A DNA stretch of 14,499 bases from Chryseosolibacter sp036402075 (GTDB taxonomy: Bacteria; Bacteroidota; Bacteroidia; Cytophagales; Cyclobacteriaceae), in NCBI GenBank assembly GCA_036402075.1, contig DASWTP010000150.1, forward strand, positions 1 to 14,499. The letters are read 5' to 3'. Every line of letters starts with the position of its first letter. Position 1 is the first letter of the stretch. The position numbers and the translations under genes were made by a program. Under the pieces are notes generated by a model. The model saw only the letters and a list, made by a program, of their open reading frames with translations, was not told where the DNA came from and searched no databases. Positions 5,946-13,021 of the stretch are shown piece after piece.

Positions 5946-8636
5946 GTGCGGTATTTCTTCATACTTATTTCCATACTTTTAATATCAACCATAACGGCCC
6001 GGGCCCAGGAAAGGCCTGTAAAAAATCCTGCCCGACCGCTCCCCTACAAGACTGACTCCGTCAACGTTCAAACAGATACAACGTTCAACCCGGCCGACAC
6101 AATATATAGTGACCTCGACTCAGCACGCGTTAAGGCTGATTCGATTCCCCGCAAGGGCGATATTGAGACAACTATCAACTATTCGGCCAGAGATTCCATT
6201 CGCGCGAGCGTAGACGGCCAGATGATCTGGCTCTATGGCGATGCGAAAATTGACTATGGAGAAATTGAGCTCGAGGCCGAAGAGATTGTCATCGACTATG
6301 CCAACAGCACAATTGCCGCACAGGGTATCCGCGATTCCTTAGGAAACCGCATTGGCTATCCCATCTTCAAAAATGGCAGCGAGTTGTATGAGACCAAGGG
6401 CATTATTTACAACATCAAGACAAAGCGAGCCAGGATAAAAGAAGTTGTTACCAAACAAGGTGAAGCCATCCTGCATAGTCATACTGCATTCAAGAATGAG
6501 AAGAATGAAATTCTCAGTATCCGAAACAGCTTCACTACCTGCAATCTTGAACATCCGCATTTTGTGATTCGTGCAACGCGAACAAAGGCAATTCCAGACG
6601 ACAAGATTGTATCCGGACCGTTTTACCTTGAATTCAACGACATTCCGCTGCCAGCTGGATTTTTATTTGGAATGTTTCCGGCCCAGAAAGAGAGCGCTTC
6701 CGGAATTATCTTCCCTTCATACGGTGAAGAACGCAGGCGTGGATTTAACCTGCGGGGCGGAGGTTACTTCTTCGACATCAGCGACTACGTGAAGCTTGCG
6801 CTCATGGGCGACATCTATTCCAAAGGCGGCCACGCAGTGAATGTGATCTCGAATTACAACAAACGCTACAAATACACCGGTAACGTGAACTTCGGCTACT
6901 CGAAGAACCGGCTGGGCGAACGTATCGAGGATCGGAATTTCCAGAACGACTTCAGGCTTACGTGGAGTCATTCACCGCAATCCAAAGGCACAGGAAGATT
7001 TGCTGCTTCGGTTAATGCTGCAACGGCAACCTACAACCAGAATAACAACCTGATGTACGGAACACCGAATGAATTCTCTGCGATGGCGCTAAGCCCGATC
7101 AGTACCAAGCTGAGCTCGAATGTTTCGTATAACAAACGTTTTGCCGGAACACCATTCTCTGCCGGCATCAACCTCAGTCATAACCAGGACCTGAGAACCA
7201 AGCTGGTCGACCTGCCGATGCCGAATATTTCGGTGAACATGAACAACATCTATCCTTTTCAAGGAAAATTGAAATCGGGTTCACTCGATAATTTTTCGAT
7301 CGGTTATACAATGAATGCGACCAACCGGATCACGAACAACCTTGGGCGCATTGGCAGAGATGCCAGGCAGGACAGTATTGCACCGTTCACGTTTGACAAC
7401 CTTCCTGTCTTCCTTGACAATTCAAGAAAAGGCGTCCGTCACACCATACCCGTTTCGTATTCGTTCAAGATGCTGAAGCATTTTACAGTGTCACCCACTA
7501 TTAACTATGAAGAGAAATGGTATTTTGAGCGCCTTGACTGGAGCCGTGCCGCTGATTCTACTTTTGTTGCTGACACCATCCCGGGCTTTAACCGCATTGC
7601 TAACTATTCGTTTAGTGCTGGGGTGGCAACGCGCATTTATGGAATGTATCACTTTAAGCGCAAGACGAGCAAGGTGAAGGCCATCCGCCACGTTATCAAT
7701 CCCTCTGTGTCACTTGGCTACACACCGGACTTCACAAAGAATTCGCTGTACTATGACACGCTCCGCGATAAGACAAACCAGTTGGTGTACCAGGATAAGT
7801 TCAGCAATTTTGTCTATGGAGGTTCACAGCAGGGACGGTCAGGAGCGATCGGTTTTGGAATCGGTAATAACCTGGAAATGAAAGTGAGAGGAGCGAAGGA
7901 TACCGTTGACCGCAAAGTTATGTTGCTGAACAACCTCTCCGTAAACTCCAGCTACAACCTGATTGCTGACTCGTTCAAGCTTGCCCCGCTTGCCTTTGCC
8001 GCAAATACGAATATTCTCAATAACAAGATCAATGTAAACCTGTCGGCCACGGTAGATCCCTACAACTACATTCCCATTGTTAATGAGGAGACGCAGAAAA
8101 CAACCTTCAAGCGGATCGACTCCTATGCATGGAGAAGCGGAAGCTTGGGCCGGATCACGAATGCAAACCTTGCGGTCAGTACCAACCTCAATCCCCAGAA
8201 ACGAGACCAGGAAAACAAAACGCGAGAGAAAGTTTCTGAAGCCGAAATATCTGAAAACGATAAAGCTTATCTGCTGAAGAATGCAGCGCAGTATGTCGAC
8301 TTCGATATTCCGTGGAGTCTGAATATCAATTACAATTTGAATTTCTCCAATCCGGTGAACAGCGAAAAACAGATTACGCAGACTGTTCAGTTTACGGGTG
8401 ACGTTTCGCTGACGGAAAAATGGAAGGTCACCTTTAACTCAGGTTATCACTTTGAGACAGCCGAATTCACCCAAACAAACCTGGGCATTTCCCGCGATCT
8501 GCATTGCTGGCAGATGAACCTGACCTGGGTTCCGTTTGGTCGATTCCAGTCATACAATTTCACTATCGCAGTGAAGGCGTCCATCCTCCAGGACCTGAAG
8601 CTGGAAAGAAGGAGGCCGTTCCTGGATAACTTGTAG
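5946..8636 (+). CDS. lptD: LPS-assembly outer-membrane protein LptD (Bacteroidota type)
   Basis: LptD inserts lipopolysaccharide into the outer leaflet of the outer membrane. I chose GTG 5946, giving 896 residues, because it starts directly at a signal peptide (VRYFFILISILLISTITARA, then QERP). The frame is open back to a TTG at 5781, and GTG 5898 is another option, but those extensions would place about 16-55 basic residues before the signal and overlap the promoter region. Residues about 65-200 are the OstA-like periplasmic jellyroll (QMIWLYGDAKIDYGEIELEA, ELYETKGIIYNIKT). The rest is an aromatic- and Asn-rich, strand-alternating beta-barrel, with FNLRGGGYFFDISDYVKLALMGDIY split near its start and WVPFGRFQSYNFTIAVKAS near its end. 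There are only two cysteines: C199 (FTTCNLEHPHF) just after the jellyroll and C854 (DLHCWQMNLTW) near the last strands, a likely interdomain disulfide. The lipoprotein partner LptE is not in the window. Confidence 0.92.
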   Translation: MRYFFILISILLISTITARAQERPVKNPARPLPYKTDSVNVQTDTTFNPADTIYSDLDSARVKADSIPRKGDIETTINYSARDSIRASVDGQMIWLYGDAKIDYGEIELEAEEIVIDYANSTIAAQGIRDSLGNRIGYPIFKNGSELYETKGIIYNIKTKRARIKEVVTKQGEAILHSHTAFKNEKNEILSIRNSFTTCNLEHPHFVIRATRTKAIPDDKIVSGPFYLEFNDIPLPAGFLFGMFPAQKESASGIIFPSYGEERRRGFNLRGGGYFFDISDYVKLALMGDIYSKGGHAVNVISNYNKRYKYTGNVNFGYSKNRLGERIEDRNFQNDFRLTWSHSPQSKGTGRFAASVNAATATYNQNNNLMYGTPNEFSAMALSPISTKLSSNVSYNKRFAGTPFSAGINLSHNQDLRTKLVDLPMPNISVNMNNIYPFQGKLKSGSLDNFSIGYTMNATNRITNNLGRIGRDARQDSIAPFTFDNLPVFLDNSRKGVRHTIPVSYSFKMLKHFTVSPTINYEEKWYFERLDWSRAADSTFVADTIPGFNRIANYSFSAGVATRIYGMYHFKRKTSKVKAIRHVINPSVSLGYTPDFTKNSLYYDTLRDKTNQLVYQDKFSNFVYGGSQQGRSGAIGFGIGNNLEMKVRGAKDTVDRKVMLLNNLSVNSSYNLIADSFKLAPLAFAANTNILNNKINVNLSATVDPYNYIPIVNEETQKTTFKRIDSYAWRSGSLGRITNANLAVSTNLNPQKRDQENKTREKVSEAEISENDKAYLLKNAAQYVDFDIPWSLNINYNLNFSNPVNSEKQITQTVQFTGDVSLTEKWKVTFNSGYHFETAEFTQTNLGISRDLHCWQMNLTWVPFGRFQSYNFTIAVKASILQDLKLERRRPFLDNL

Positions 8637-8699
8637 TAATTAGTCGGTCACTCATTGAAGGACTGATTTTGATAGCTGACGGTTCTCTAATGCTAGCCA

Positions 8700-8728
8700 G
8701 GCATTGGGCATTTGGAATTAGGCATTAG
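8700..8728 (+). repeat. Left heptamer array: four tandem GGCATTN units
   Basis: Four contiguous 7-bp units start at 8700, 8707, 8714 and 8721, followed by a closing G at 8728. Three read GGCATT plus a variable base and the third reads GGAATT. The variable seventh bases are G, T, A, A. One unit in the opposite orientation (CTAATGC, 8687-8693) lies just upstream. The array is the left arm of an imperfect inverted repeat with 8820-8848. Function is unknown. Confidence 0.8.
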
Positions 8729-8819
8729 TGAGCGCAATCGATCGTTGAGGTAGGTGATTCCATTATTGACTGATCTTAAAAAAAATCGATGACGAACTAG
8801 GTAAACTTTGCCGAGTCCT

Positions 8820-8848
8820 CTAATGCCAAATGCCTATTGCCCAATTCC
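8820..8848 (-). repeat. Right heptamer array: four tandem units, inverted relative to the left array
   Basis: Read on the minus strand from 8848, the units are GGAATTG, then GGCAATA, then GGCATTT, then GGCATTA, with a closing G. It matches the left array at 24 of 29 positions, with identical innermost units and a 91-bp spacer (8729-8819). A transcript through the region could form a 29-bp imperfect stem. Differences fall in the variable positions of single heptamers, suggesting either independent array growth or an ageing foldback element. Confidence 0.8.
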
Positions 8849-9017
8849 TTCCTTGATACGATCTTACCCAGTTTCCTCATGCCCGTCCCTATTTTTTGCG
8901 GACCTGTAGTTGTCTTTCGACAGCGTACCCCGTTTCACGTTACCCCACCGTGACCATTTTACCGAGACATTTACCGAAAAAAAGTGTAACCCTTGTGTTG
9001 CTGAATGCATTGAGGCT

Positions 9018-9049
9018 TTTTCGTTGAATCGAAAATCCGCCTAGTGGCG
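9018..9049 (+). repeat. Two adjacent small hairpins upstream of the protease-like gene
   Basis: TTTTCG (9018-9023) and CGAAAA (9030-9035) form a perfect 6-bp stem with a TTGAAT loop. Immediately after it, CGCC (9038-9041) and GGCG (9046-9049) form a 4-bp stem around TAGT. They lie 57-89 bp before the ATG at 9107 and could be part of a 5' leader or an operator. Stems this short can also arise by chance. Confidence 0.3.
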
Positions 9050-9106
9050 TGTCGCGTTTCAAATTTATGAAGGATAGCTTTTCTAACCGAAAAACTTTCC
9101 CCTTCT

Positions 9107-10027
9107 ATGAAACGCCTTTTGACATTTTCGACCGCACTAACCCTGGTGGTGTTGTGCCGTGCTGCAATTGCTGTCTCGTTGCCCGATGGATTTCATCTTC
9201 CAGATTCCATAAAAGAAATGACGCTCCGTTACCGATCAGTGCAAAACCTGATCGTTCTTCCCGTGAAGATAAATGATAGCATTACGGTAAACCTGATTCT
9301 TGATACCGGTTGTCGTAACCTGGTGCTCTTTGGCAAGAAATTTAAGAAGCTAATGAAGCTTGAAGACGGGCGTCCGGTTCAATTCTCAGGACTCGGTTCG
9401 GGCAAGCCTGTTGTTGGAGCGCTCTCGCTGTACAATCGCATTTCCATTCACCAGGTGCTGGGCGAACGCATTCCGGTTGTTGTTGTTCCCAGCAAGAATG
9501 TGCTAAGTCATTACAAGGATGTCGATGGTGTTATCGGGTTTGAACTCTTCCTGAAGTTTGAGATCGAGCTCAACCCCCGCGCTAAGACTATCACATTTCG
9601 GCCTGCGGAATATTCGTCTGTACCGGAAGATTTTTCGTCCGTGCCATTACGCATCGTGGACCTTCGACCGGTAATGGATTCGAAAGTAAGCATGGGCGCT
9701 GACGTGGCGCTGGCCTGCGACCTGATGATTGATACTGGATCAAACCTCGGTTTACTGGTGAAAACAACGGAAATGGAAAAGTATACAACAGGCGCCCGTA
9801 AGCAGGTCATCGGCTTTGGTTTTAATGGAGAAGTGATGGGCTACCAGACGCTTTCTGAAAAACTTTCGCTCGATGGTCTTTCACTTGAAGACGTGCCTAC
9901 CGGGGTTATTGAATCACCGTGGCACAACTACGCATCCATCGGAATGAATGTGCTGAAAGATTATATTCTGATCATCAACTATTACAAACTCTACGCGTGT
10001 TTCAAGAAGCTGACCGCGGTCAGCTAA
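9107..10027 (+). CDS. Secreted retropepsin-like aspartic protease homologue with two DTG motifs
   Basis: A 306-residue protein. Residues 1-22 form a signal peptide (MKRLLTFSTALTLVVLCRAA, then IA) with a likely cut after AIA. Cys17 is not in a proper lipobox (VVLC, with L at -1), so a lipoprotein is unlikely. The mature part has two aspartic-protease half-sites. The first is LILDTGCRNLVL (D66) with the later hydrophobic-hydrophobic-Gly GVIGFELF (142-144). The second is LMIDTGSNLGLL (D209) with SIGMNVLKDY (278-280). Each DTG is thus followed by its own structural glycine motif, so one chain carries both lobes, as in pepsin, rather than one lobe that dimerises. Expected role: periplasmic or secreted peptidase, substrate unknown. 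It converges on nuoN with a 4-bp overlap at the stop codons. The ATG at 9107 is chosen because the signal peptide starts there. Confidence 0.8.
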   Translation: MKRLLTFSTALTLVVLCRAAIAVSLPDGFHLPDSIKEMTLRYRSVQNLIVLPVKINDSITVNLILDTGCRNLVLFGKKFKKLMKLEDGRPVQFSGLGSGKPVVGALSLYNRISIHQVLGERIPVVVVPSKNVLSHYKDVDGVIGFELFLKFEIELNPRAKTITFRPAEYSSVPEDFSSVPLRIVDLRPVMDSKVSMGADVALACDLMIDTGSNLGLLVKTTEMEKYTTGARKQVIGFGFNGEVMGYQTLSEKLSLDGLSLEDVPTGVIESPWHNYASIGMNVLKDYILIINYYKLYACFKKLTAVS

Positions 10028-10035
10028 GAGCTGAC
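10008..10035. terminator. Perfect 18-bp palindrome on the overlapping convergent stop codons
   Basis: AGCTGACCGCGGTCAGCT at 10008-10025 is a perfect palindrome. A third AGCTGAC arm follows at 10029-10035, which also gives the alternative hairpin GTCAGCT-AAG-AGCTGAC (10019-10035). Both stop codons, TAA at 10025-10027 (+) and TAG complementary to 10024-10026 (-), fall inside it. The position at the end of two convergent genes suggests a shared bidirectional terminator or 3'-end protector. Neither side has a good T-tract, so intrinsic termination is uncertain. Confidence 0.5.
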
Positions 10036-11463
10036 ATACGTTTTGATGACGGTCATCATCCATTCAGGATACACGCCTACCCATAGGAGAAGCGCCACCA
10101 GCATGCCCATGGTGACACCGCTGATGATGTACACCGAAGGATGGAGCATGTCAACCGGTTCCTCTTCGCCTTCGTGTCGTTCAAACATGACCGCGATGAT
10201 GCGGATGTAGTAATAGAGTCCGATGGCGCTGTTCACTGCGAGCATAGCGACCAATAGCCACCGTTGCGTATTTACACCGGCTGCGATGAGGTAAAATTTG
10301 CCGATAAACCCGGCTGTCAACGGAATCCCGGCAAGCGATAATAGCATCGCTGAAAGGATTGCTGCCGTCCATGGCCTTCGCCAAAGCAAGCCCTGGTAAT
10401 CCTCCATATGGTCGGCATCACGATCACGGTCTGACAGCGTTGAAAGAATTCCAAAGGCGCCCACCGTTGTTATGAAGTAAGCAACGAGGTAAAACGTTAC
10501 CGCTTCAATTCCGAGTTCGCCACCTGCAAGAAACGCCACAAGGATGTATCCAATGTGGGCAATTGATGAGTAGGCAAGGATTCGCTTGATATTTCGTTGG
10601 CGCAGGGCGAGGAAATTACCGATGAACATGGAGGCGATGGCAATCGCTGTGAAAATGAGCATTAGCGATTCGTACTGATAACCGTTGATCAGGTTGAAGA
10701 ACCTGACCAGCAAAACAATCATTCCTCCTTTGGAAACGGTGGCGATAAAAGCGGTTACAGGAGCAGGCGCGCCTTCGTACACATCTGCGGCCCACATGTG
10801 AAAGGGTACCAGGCTCAATTTAAACCCAACGCCTACCACCATCAGGCCAAAGCCGGTCAGCAGCAGGAGGGGCATTTGCGCATAGCCGGAGAGATATTTT
10901 GCGATGCCGTTGAACTCAAGCGATCCGGATTGTGCGTATACCAGCGCCATTCCAAACAGGATGAAGGCGGAGGAGAATGCAGCCATGATGAGGTACTTGA
11001 GTCCTGCTTCGTCAGACTTTTCCCTTCTTCGTAAATAGGCGATCATCGAGTAAAGGGAAACGCTGAGGATCTCAAGTCCGAGGAAAAGTGAGATGAAATG
11101 TTTACTGATTACCAGGACGCACGCGCCCAGTGTTGCGAGAATCAGCAGGATGTAATACTCTTCCTTGCGTTCTTCACGCTGCTCAAAATAGGCGAAAGAG
11201 ATCATTGTTACGGCTAATGACGTCAGCAGAATGAGCCCCATGTTGAACACCGCGAAGCCATCGAAAACAAACAAGGGTTCGATTACCCATTTTACCTTGG
11301 CGTTGTATTGCACGAGGTAAATAAAGTCAGCCAGGAGGGAAAGTGCAGTGATTACGTAAATCATCTTATGATTCCGCTTAACTGAAATGGAAAACATGAT
11401 CAGTATCGCTGAGCTCGTCAGGATAAATATAGGGACGATGCTTAGAAAATCGGTCTTACTCAT
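10024..11463 (-). CDS. nuoN: NADH-quinone oxidoreductase subunit N
   Basis: A 479-residue, about 14-helix inner-membrane subunit of complex I and one of three antiporter-like proton-pumping modules. Key residues are present: E131 in FLGLEILSVSLYSM, K215 in GFKLSLVPFHMW and K245 in TAFIATVSKGG, corresponding to the conserved Glu and Lys residues of E. coli NuoN. The HMWAADVYEGAPAPVTAF block (about 222-239) is diagnostic. Length matches the family. The ATG (11461-11463) lies within an 8-bp overlap with the end of nuoM and is backed by a strong Shine-Dalgarno, so translational coupling is likely. It is the last nuo gene; the next gene is convergent and overlaps its stop codon by 4 bp. Confidence 0.96.
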   Translation of the reverse strand: MSKTDFLSIVPIFILTSSAILIMFSISVKRNHKMIYVITALSLLADFIYLVQYNAKVKWVIEPLFVFDGFAVFNMGLILLTSLAVTMISFAYFEQREERKEEYYILLILATLGACVLVISKHFISLFLGLEILSVSLYSMIAYLRRREKSDEAGLKYLIMAAFSSAFILFGMALVYAQSGSLEFNGIAKYLSGYAQMPLLLLTGFGLMVVGVGFKLSLVPFHMWAADVYEGAPAPVTAFIATVSKGGMIVLLVRFFNLINGYQYESLMLIFTAIAIASMFIGNFLALRQRNIKRILAYSSIAHIGYILVAFLAGGELGIEAVTFYLVAYFITTVGAFGILSTLSDRDRDADHMEDYQGLLWRRPWTAAILSAMLLSLAGIPLTAGFIGKFYLIAAGVNTQRWLLVAMLAVNSAIGLYYYIRIIAVMFERHEGEEEPVDMLHPSVYIISGVTMGMLVALLLWVGVYPEWMMTVIKTYVSS

Positions 11464-13006
11464 GGTGAACTCCTTTCTTGCTTAAATATTCCCGGGTAAC
11501 GGGTTGAAATGGTTTTGTCAGTTTTTTTTCGCTCATTTTGAGTCCATTGGTTACAGGTCCTTTCGAAGTTTCAATGAACGGCTGAGGGTATACACCCAGC
11601 CAGATGATCAGCACCACCATGGGAATAAAAATGAATTTCTCGCGAAGGTTCAGGTCTTCTGAATGCGAAGTCCGGTGTGCGTCCATTCGCGCTTCACCGT
11701 AAAAGATCTTCTGCATTATTCTTAACGAGTACGCGGTGGCACCAACCAGTCCTATGGCGGCAAAAATGGTAAGTGGTTTATTTGCGGACCAGGATCCGAT
11801 CAGTGTTGCAAACTCTGCCACAAAATTGCCGAGGCCCGGAAGTCCAAGTGATGCCATTGAAAAGATCAGTGCTATAACGCCCATGGAAGGCATCTTTGTC
11901 CAGAAACCGCCCATCCTCGATACATCTCGGGTGTGAATGCGTTCGTAAAGTGCTCCAGCAAGGATGAACAGTGCCCCTGTGCTTATGCCGTGGGTGATCA
12001 TTTGCATCACAACACCTTGCCAGGCCAGCTCATTGAATGAGAAAACTCCGAGCATGATAAATCCCATATGGCTTACACTCGTGTAGGCAACAAGTCTTTT
12101 GAAATCGGTTTGAGAGTATGCCAGTACCGCACCGTACAGAATGCCGATCACTCCAAACAGCATTGCCACAGGCGCGATCTCGACCGAAGCCTCCGGAAAG
12201 AAGGGAACAACGAATCGCATCAGACCATATGCGCCAGTCTTGAGAAGTAATCCCGCAAGAATGAGGCTTCCGGCCGTTGGTGCCTGCGAATGCGCATCCG
12301 GCAGCCACGTATGAAAGGGAACAACAGGCAATTTAACAATGAACGCTGCGAGGAATCCCAGCATCAACAAACGTCCGGCTTCAGGCGATAGCGCGGTATT
12401 AAGTAATTCAAAATAATTAAAGGTGTATGTTCCGCTCGCACTTCCGTGTATGAAATAAAGCGAGAGAATGGCCAGGAGCATCAGCAGTCCCGAAGCTTGT
12501 GTGAAGATGAAAAACTTATATGCTGCGTAGGTTTTGTTTTCGTGCCCCCAGATTCCTATGAGAAAATACATGGGGATTAGCATCACTTCCCAGAAGAAAT
12601 AGAACAGAAACAAATCCATAGTGAGAAATACACCTGTGATTCCAGCGAGTACCCAGAGGAGGTTGAAGTAGTAGAAGCCAGTGCGGTATTGAATTTCTTT
12701 CCAGGATGTGAGTACAGCAATTATTCCGAGGAAAAAGGTCAACATAACCATCAGCAGGCTCAGGCCGTCCATCGCGAAAGAAAGAGAGATGCCGAAGGTT
12801 GGAATCCATGCTGCATTGAATTTGATCAGCCACTGATCTGAACTGGCGTAAGAGCCCTGGTTCATCCATAAAAAAACGGAGATAATAAAGTCGATGACGA
12901 CTGTTAAAAGCGCAAGAGATTTTCCAAGGGCTGCGTTTGCACGCGAAACAAGCCAGGCGATTATTCCGCCAAGCATGAGAATGATGATGAGGGCAAGAAG
13001 GATCAT
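11456..13006 (-). CDS. nuoM: NADH-quinone oxidoreductase subunit M
   Basis: A 516-residue, about 14-helix antiporter-like subunit of complex I, between NuoL and NuoN in the membrane arm. E140 lies in FYFFWEVMLIPMYF, K225 in FIVKLPVVPFHTWLPDAH and K256 in LAGLLLKTGAYGLMRF; these match the functional Glu and Lys residues of E. coli NuoM. After the last helix (about residue 465) there is a basic cytoplasmic-looking tail of about 45 residues, rich in Lys and ending in HHE. Its 3' end carries the nuoN Shine-Dalgarno and overlaps nuoN by 8 bp. It follows nuoL after 15 bp, with no recognisable Shine-Dalgarno of its own. Confidence 0.96.
   Translation of the reverse strand: MILLALIIILMLGGIIAWLVSRANAALGKSLALLTVVIDFIISVFLWMNQGSYASSDQWLIKFNAAWIPTFGISLSFAMDGLSLLMVMLTFFLGIIAVLTSWKEIQYRTGFYYFNLLWVLAGITGVFLTMDLFLFYFFWEVMLIPMYFLIGIWGHENKTYAAYKFFIFTQASGLLMLLAILSLYFIHGSASGTYTFNYFELLNTALSPEAGRLLMLGFLAAFIVKLPVVPFHTWLPDAHSQAPTAGSLILAGLLLKTGAYGLMRFVVPFFPEASVEIAPVAMLFGVIGILYGAVLAYSQTDFKRLVAYTSVSHMGFIMLGVFSFNELAWQGVVMQMITHGISTGALFILAGALYERIHTRDVSRMGGFWTKMPSMGVIALIFSMASLGLPGLGNFVAEFATLIGSWSANKPLTIFAAIGLVGATAYSLRIMQKIFYGEARMDAHRTSHSEDLNLREKFIFIPMVVLIIWLGVYPQPFIETSKGPVTNGLKMSEKKLTKPFQPVTREYLSKKGVHHE
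11470..11475 (-). promoter_or_regulatory. Shine-Dalgarno for nuoN
   Basis: AAGGAG on the minus strand lies 6 bases (TTCACC) before the nuoN ATG and inside the nuoM coding end. It fixes the nuoN start. It stands out because most other starts in this window have no recognisable Shine-Dalgarno, as is usual in Bacteroidota. Confidence 0.75.
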
Positions 13007-13021
13007 GTCGAACGCGTTTAG

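Larger units (their letters stand above)
8637..9106. other. 470-bp gene-free stretch between lptD and the protease-like gene
   Basis: I see no credible gene on either strand. A GTG-started frame from 9049 overlaps the next gene out of frame and is a shadow. The stretch contains two heptamer arrays in inverted orientation (8700-8728 and 8820-8848), a run of eight A residues (8778-8785), an imperfect repeat of TTTACCGA near 8956-8980, and two adjacent small hairpins (9018-9049). I find no convincing intrinsic terminator for lptD and no strong -33/-7 promoter for the downstream gene. Confidence 0.6.

Noticed and set aside
5771..5992. Minus-strand frame of 73 codons across the divergent promoter region
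   Set aside because: It lies opposite the lptD signal peptide and overlaps the amidase start; composition and position fit a chance shadow.
8700..8848. CRISPR array or mobile element in the lptD downstream gap
   Set aside because: Units are 7 bp with no spacers, there are no cas genes, no transposase, and no target-site duplication that I can see.
9049..9276. Small GTG-started frame (75 codons) before the protease-like gene
   Set aside because: It overlaps the signal peptide region of the real gene out of frame, lacks a family-like composition and has no Shine-Dalgarno or promoter.
12030..12308. Minus-strand frame of 92 codons inside nuoM
   Set aside because: Same-strand out-of-frame shadow of a highly conserved membrane protein. 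Cys/Arg/Gly-rich translation with no recognisable domain.
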